Made by a program: the position numbers and the translations under genes. A stretch of DNA of 9,325 nucleotides from Streptomyces sp. NRRL WC-3549 (GTDB taxonomy: Bacteria > Actinomycetota > Actinomycetes > Streptomycetales > Streptomycetaceae), in assembly GCF_000721935.1 (NCBI RefSeq), contig NZ_KL585420.1, forward strand, positions 124,210-133,534. The letters are read 5' to 3'. Shown piece after piece: positions 5,925 through 9,325 of the stretch. How positions within the stretch are numbered: position 1 is the first letter of the stretch; every line of letters starts with the position of its first letter. The notes below the pieces were generated by a model that was not told where the DNA came from, made no database searches, and saw nothing but the letters and a program-made list of their open reading frames with translations.

Positions 5925-7061
5925 TCACAGGCCGACCTCGCGCATCAGCATGCCCACCTCGGTGTTGGTCAGCCGGCGCAGCCAGCCGGACTTCTGGTCG
6001 CCGAGCGGGATCGGCCCGAAGGACGTACGGACCAGACGCTCGACCGGGAAGCCCGCCTCGGACAGCATCCGGCGGACGATGTGCTTGCGGCCCTCGTGGA
6101 GGGTCACCTCGACCAGGTAGTTCTTCCCGGTGTTCTCGACGACCCGGAAGTGGTCGGCGCGGGCGTACCCGTCCTCCAGCTGGATGCCGTCCTTGAGCCG
6201 CTTGCCGAGGTCGCGCGGGAGCGGCCCCTGGATGGCGGCCAGGTAGGTCTTCTTCACCCCGTACCTGGGGTGGGTCAGCCGGTGGGCCAGCTCGCCGTGG
6301 TTGGTGAGGAGGATGATGCCCTCGGTCTCGGTGTCCAGCCGTCCGACGTGGAAGAGCCGCGTCTCGCGGTTGGTGACGTAGTCGCCGAGGCTCTGGCGGC
6401 CGTCCGGGTCCCCCATGGTGGAGACGACCCCGGCGGGCTTGTTGAGGGCGAAGAAGAGGTACGACTGGGTCGCCACGGTCAGGCCGTCGACCTTGATCTC
6501 GTCCTTCTGCGGGTCCACCCGCATGCCCTGTTCCAGGACGATCTCGCCGTTGACCTCGACGCGGGCCTGCTCGATCAGCTCCTCGCACGCCCGGCGCGAA
6601 CCCATGCCGGCCCGGGCGAGGACCTTCTGCAGCCGCTCGCCCTCCTGCTCGGCTCCCGGGTGGGTCTTCGGCGTACGGATCTCCGGCTTGCCGGCGTACC
6701 GGTCGCGGTTGCGCTGCTCGATCTTGGCGTCGAGTTCGCGCGGCCGGGCGGGCGCGCCCTGACGGCGGCCGCCCTTGCTCACGTTCTGTGCGGGCTTGGG
6801 GCCGCCCTTGGCGCCACCGCGCGCCGCGGCGCCACGGCCCTTGCGGGGACCGCTGCCCGGCTCGGCGCCCACGTCGTAGCGGCGCTCCTCGGGGCGGGGG
6901 TCGCGGGGGCGCTGTTCCCGCTTGTCGTCGCGGCCCCCCGCGCCACCGGCGCCTCCCCCGGCCTTCGGCCGGAAGGAGCCGCCCGAGCCGCTCCGGGGAT
7001 TCCGGTCGCCGCCGCTCTTGCCGCCGCCGCCGCTTCCGCTGTTCCTGCCACTGCTTCGCAT
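5925..7061 (-). CDS. rluB: 23S rRNA pseudouridine synthase, RluB/RsuA family
   Basis: This enzyme isomerises a uridine in rRNA to pseudouridine, in the large subunit by analogy with RluB. Of 378 residues, about 1-140 form a disordered Gly/Arg/Pro-rich basic extension. An S4 RNA-binding domain follows (about 142-190, starting ERLQKVLARAGMGSRR). The catalytic domain begins around 200 with FALNKPAGVVST and holds the GRLDTETEG motif (240-248), whose Asp243 is the catalytic aspartate. GRKHIVRRM near the C-terminus is a further family motif. The start is ATG at 7061, sharing one base with the scpB stop (TGATG). A TTG one codon earlier is less likely. A strong inverted repeat lies after the stop. 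The exact rRNA position, and whether it modifies 23S or 16S rRNA, cannot be told from sequence, although the position after scpAB is the standard actinobacterial rluB location. Confidence 0.93.
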   Translation of the reverse strand: MRSSGRNSGSGGGGKSGGDRNPRSGSGGSFRPKAGGGAGGAGGRDDKREQRPRDPRPEERRYDVGAEPGSGPRKGRGAAARGGAKGGPKPAQNVSKGGRRQGAPARPRELDAKIEQRNRDRYAGKPEIRTPKTHPGAEQEGERLQKVLARAGMGSRRACEELIEQARVEVNGEIVLEQGMRVDPQKDEIKVDGLTVATQSYLFFALNKPAGVVSTMGDPDGRQSLGDYVTNRETRLFHVGRLDTETEGIILLTNHGELAHRLTHPRYGVKKTYLAAIQGPLPRDLGKRLKDGIQLEDGYARADHFRVVENTGKNYLVEVTLHEGRKHIVRRMLSEAGFPVERLVRTSFGPIPLGDQKSGWLRRLTNTEVGMLMREVGL

Positions 7062-7708
7062 CAAAATTCCGTCTTGTCGTCTGCGTGAGTTTCCGGGGTG
7101 TCCGGTGCGTCCGGATCGAACGACGGCACACCCTCTGGCGTCTCAGCCTCGATCGCGTCCGCCTCCGGGAGGAAGGGCGCGAGTTCCGGGAGCTCGTCCA
7201 GGCCTCGCAGGCCCATGCGCTCCAGAAAGTAGTTCGTCGTCCTGTACAGGATCGCACCTGTTTCCAGTTCCGCGCCCGCCTCCTCCACCAGGCCCCTCTG
7301 GAGGAGGGTCCGCATGACACCGTCGCAGTTCACCCCGCGCACGGCGGAGACCCTGGAACGGCTCACCGGCTGGCGGTAGGCGACCACGGCGAGTGTCTCC
7401 AGGGCGGCCTGCGTGAGCCGGGCGTGCCGGCCGTCCAGGACGAATTCCTCGACCGCCTCGGCGTACTCGGGCCGGGTGCAGAAGCGCCAGCCGCCCGCGA
7501 CGAGCCGCAGGTCGAAGCCGCGGCGCTGGACGGTGTACTCCTCGGCCAGCTCCCGCAGCGCGTCCGCGACGGCCCCGCGGGGACGCTGGAGGACCTTGGC
7601 AAGGTGGTCCTCGGTGGCGGGCTCGTCGACGACCATGAGGACGGCCTCCAGCGCGGGCTTGAGGCCGAGCCCGGCGACCCCGGCCACGGACCCGTCGTCT
7701 GCGTTCAT
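7061..7708 (-). CDS. scpB: Segregation and condensation protein B
   Basis: ScpB is the dimeric winged-helix partner that, with ScpA, binds SMC to form bacterial condensin for chromosome organisation and segregation. The 215 residues begin with a winged-helix unit (LKPALEAVLMVVDEPAT at 16-32). They include the signature LTQAALETLAVVAYRQPVSR (98-117) followed by RGVNCDGVMRTLLQRGLV (124-141) and end in an acidic, disordered tail. The ATG at 7708 overlaps the scpA stop as ATGA, with a strong ribosome site seven bases upstream. The stop overlaps the rluB start by one base. Production of ScpA, ScpB and RluB is therefore probably coupled. Confidence 0.96.
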   Translation of the reverse strand: MNADDGSVAGVAGLGLKPALEAVLMVVDEPATEDHLAKVLQRPRGAVADALRELAEEYTVQRRGFDLRLVAGGWRFCTRPEYAEAVEEFVLDGRHARLTQAALETLAVVAYRQPVSRSRVSAVRGVNCDGVMRTLLQRGLVEEAGAELETGAILYRTTNYFLERMGLRGLDELPELAPFLPEADAIEAETPEGVPSFDPDAPDTPETHADDKTEF

Positions 7709-8730
7709 CCCTGTACCTCCTCCTGCGCCTCGCGCACCTCTTGGTCGAACTCGTCGGTCACGACCGGTTCGGCTCCCTCGGGGCCCGCCCAGCGGACCAT
7801 GAGCTCACCGAGCGCCTCCTCCTGGTCGAGGGCGACCGCCTTCTCCCGGTAGAGCTCCAGCAGCGCCAGGAAGCGCGCGACGACCGTGAGGGTGTCCGGC
7901 GCGTCCTCGGTGAGCGCCCGGAAGCTGGTCCCGCCCTCGGCCCGCAGCCGGGCCACGACGACCGCGGCCTGCTCACGGACGCTGACCAGCGGGGCGTGGA
8001 TGTGGTCGACGTAGACCTGCGGCTCGGCCTTCGGCTGCATCGCCTTCACCGCGAGCCGGGCGAAGCCGTCGGGGCCGATGCTGATCACGACCTCGGGCAG
8101 CAGCTCCGCGTGGTGCGGTTCCAGCCCGACCGTGCGGGGGTGGCGGCGGGACTCGGACTCCAGCCGGTCCTGGAAGATCTCCGCGATCCGCTTGTACGCG
8201 CGGTACTGGAGCAGGCGCGCGAAGAGCAGGTCACGGGCCTCCAGGAGGGCGAGGTCCGCCTCGTCCTCCACCTCGGCGGCGGGCAGCAGCCGGGCGGCCT
8301 TCAGGTCGAGCAGGGTGGCGGCGACCACCAGGAACTCGGTGGTCTGGTCGAGGTCCCCGTCGGGGCCCATGGCGCGGATGTGGGCCATGAACTCGTCGGT
8401 GACCTTGGAGAGGGCGACCTCGGTCACATCGAGCTTGTGTCGGGAGATCAGCTGGAGCAGGAGGTCGAAGGGGCCCTCGAAGTTGACCAGCCGGACGGTG
8501 AACCGCCGCTCGTCACCGCTCGCCCCGTCCCCCTCGACGGCCGGTGCGGTGTCCGGGAGGGGCGCCGTTGCCGTGGCCCCGCCGGGCTCGTGGGGCGGCG
8601 CGGGGGCGCTCTCACGGACGGACGCGTCCAGCGCCGGTGCCGCGTCCGCCACCGGGGCGGCCCTCGGCTGCGGCCCGCGGCCGAGGGCACGGCGGCGGGG
8701 CGGGCGGGGCGGGTCCTCGGGTGTCGGCAT
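7705..8730 (-). CDS. scpA: Segregation and condensation protein A (kleisin)
   Basis: ScpA is the kleisin subunit that bridges the two SMC heads and binds a ScpB dimer. The 341-residue protein has a Pro/Ala-rich N-terminal extension (1 to about 74) absent from most bacterial ScpA proteins. The conserved SMC-binding start follows (RFTVRLVNFEGPFDLLLQLI, 76-95, then HKLDVTEVALSKVTDEF). A ScpB-binding middle and a C-terminal winged helix around LVSVREQAAVVVARLRAEGG and LALLELYREKAVALDQEE complete it. The ATG at 8730 has only a weak ribosome site (GGA nine bases off). The start is otherwise supported by coding-like third-position GC through the extension. A later start nearer residue 66 cannot be excluded. 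The gene is the first of the scpA-scpB-rluB run, preceded by a 180-base spacer. Confidence 0.94.
   Translation of the reverse strand: MPTPEDPPRPPRRRALGRGPQPRAAPVADAAPALDASVRESAPAPPHEPGGATATAPLPDTAPAVEGDGASGDERRFTVRLVNFEGPFDLLLQLISRHKLDVTEVALSKVTDEFMAHIRAMGPDGDLDQTTEFLVVAATLLDLKAARLLPAAEVEDEADLALLEARDLLFARLLQYRAYKRIAEIFQDRLESESRRHPRTVGLEPHHAELLPEVVISIGPDGFARLAVKAMQPKAEPQVYVDHIHAPLVSVREQAAVVVARLRAEGGTSFRALTEDAPDTLTVVARFLALLELYREKAVALDQEEALGELMVRWAGPEGAEPVVTDEFDQEVREAQEEVQG
7716..7723 (-). promoter_or_regulatory. Strong ribosome binding site of scpB inside the end of scpA
   Basis: GGAGGAGG on the minus strand lies seven bases before the scpB ATG. It is the strongest ribosome site in the scpA-scpB-rluB run, so ScpB may be made in excess of ScpA, as a dimeric ScpB to one ScpA would need. 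Confidence 0.75.
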
Positions 8731-8910
8731 GTGCTGGGGTCCAGGGGTGCGGCGGCGGGTCGGCGGAGGTCCTTCGTCCGGGATCCGGCCGGAACAGGGA
8801 GCGTGGTCGGGTGCCGGGGCGCGGACCCGCCTGATCCGGACGAAAGGCCCCGCGGACCGGACCGCCCGTGCGGCGGCCCCGTCCCCCGCAGGCTACCGGC
8901 GCCGCGCCGG
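8731..8910. other. Spacer before scpA with an imperfect inverted repeat
   Basis: No open frame of credible coding character is seen in these 180 bases. They hold two structures. One is a long imperfect inverted repeat: TTCGTCCGGGATC at 8773-8785 against GATCCGGACGAA at 8833-8844, with one bulged G and a 47-base loop. The other is a compact palindrome, CCGGCGC-C-GCGCCGG, at 8896-8910, directly after the stop of the upstream gene. Either may end transcription of that gene or form part of the scpA leader. I could not find a convincing promoter for scpA here. Confidence 0.5.
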
Positions 8911-9325
8911 TCAGCGGCCCCGCAGCCTCCGGACGAGGATGCTCGCGTCGCCCCTCGACTCCAGGTCGGCGAGGACCACGGCGACCGCCTCGCGGACGAT
9001 GCGCCCCCGGTCGACGGCCAGACCGTGCTCACCGCGCAGGACGAGCCGCGCGTGTTCGAGGTCCATCAGTTCCTCGGCCGACACGTAGACGGTGATCTTC
9101 TCGTCGTGGCGCTCCCGGCCGCTGGGCCGCCGGTTGGCCCCCCGCCCGCGTCCGCGCTGCGGCTGCACGCTGGGCGCCGCCTCCTGCTGCGGTGCGCTGC
9201 GGGGCTGCGGCGGGGCGGGATCGGGGCGCCGCTGGGGCGTACCGCCCCCGGAGCCGGCCGAGGAGTGCTCCTCCCGGGGCGGGGTGGCCTCCGGAGGGCC
9301 TGCGGCGGCTGTCCGCGGTCCGCCC
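8911..9325 (-). CDS. Unnamed protein with ribbon-helix-helix-like C-terminus, 5' end cut off
   Basis: The frame is open at the right edge, so only the last 137 residues are seen. The first 73 or so are Pro/Gln/Gly/Arg-rich and probably disordered. The last part (coding bases about 8950-9105) reads as one strand, EKITVYVS, then a helix, AEELMDLEHARLVLRGEHG, then a second helix, DRGRIVREAVAVVLADLESRG. This matches the strand-helix-helix layout and the R-x-x-I-V-R-E-A pattern of ribbon-helix-helix DNA-binding proteins. A basic tail (RRLRGR) ends it. A GTG at 9168 could start an 85-residue protein, but the upstream codons keep the same character, so I treat it as internal. In Streptomyces a ParA-like ATPase gene commonly lies just before this position, which would suggest a role in segregation. 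That gene is not in the window, and the function remains a guess. Confidence 0.75.
   Translation of the reverse strand, partial: GGPRTAAAGPPEATPPREEHSSAGSGGGTPQRRPDPAPPQPRSAPQQEAAPSVQPQRGRGRGANRRPSGRERHDEKITVYVSAEELMDLEHARLVLRGEHGLAVDRGRIVREAVAVVLADLESRGDASILVRRLRGR

Noticed and set aside
5908..7320. 470-codon minus-strand frame overlapping rluB in another phase
   Set aside because: It is an Arg/Gly/Pro string, typical of an off-frame reading of high-GC DNA, and the real frame carries S4 and catalytic motifs.
5889..7852. Long plus-strand frames opposite rluB and scpB
   Set aside because: Composition follows the complementary strand and no motif is present. The overlap with three well-identified genes makes them unlikely.
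8911..9168. Stand-alone 85-residue protein starting at GTG 9168
   Set aside because: The same frame stays open to the window edge with unchanged composition, so the GTG is more likely an internal valine codon of a longer protein.

Overview
The window looks like a piece of core chromosome from a high-GC actinomycete, almost certainly Streptomyces or a close relative. The reasons are the very high GC, the strong third-position GC, frequent GTG starts, no TTA codon noticed in any gene, low-complexity Pro/Ala/Gly/Arg extensions on housekeeping proteins, and a gene order typical of Streptomyces. There are no rRNA, tRNA, CRISPR or insertion sequences that I can see, and no non-coding stretch longer than about 180 bases.

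All but one of the genes lie on the minus strand, so the biological order runs from the right end to the left. At the right end is the C-terminal part of an unnamed protein with a ribbon-helix-helix-like domain (8911-9325, cut by the window). Next come scpA, scpB and rluB, overlapping by 4 and 1 nt, which supply the SMC condensin accessory proteins and a ribosomal pseudouridine synthase. A perfect 11-bp inverted repeat after rluB is a likely terminator. Then comes a small protein with a maltokinase N-terminal-cap-like domain, tail to tail (17-bp overlap) with the only plus-strand gene, a stand-alone YcgL/RlaP-type nucleotidyltransferase that seems to be read from a leaderless mRNA.

From 4354 leftwards a second minus-strand run carries aroH (chorismate mutase), tyrA (prephenate dehydrogenase with an ACT domain), cmk (CMP kinase), plsC (acyltransferase) and der (double-GTPase ribosome assembly factor, cut at the left end). 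aroH/tyrA and cmk/plsC are each joined by a GTGA stop-start overlap. aroH and tyrA supply consecutive steps from chorismate towards tyrosine. cmk, plsC and der are general growth genes.

The order scpA-scpB-rluB-cmk-der is an old actinobacterial arrangement (also known in Mycobacterium). Here it is interrupted by the tyrosine genes, plsC, the cap-domain gene and the nucleotidyltransferase. The window is therefore mostly ordinary. The parts worth a second look are the leaderless nucleotidyltransferase and its convergent partner, the DNA-binding-like protein before scpA, and the inverted repeats in the spacers.
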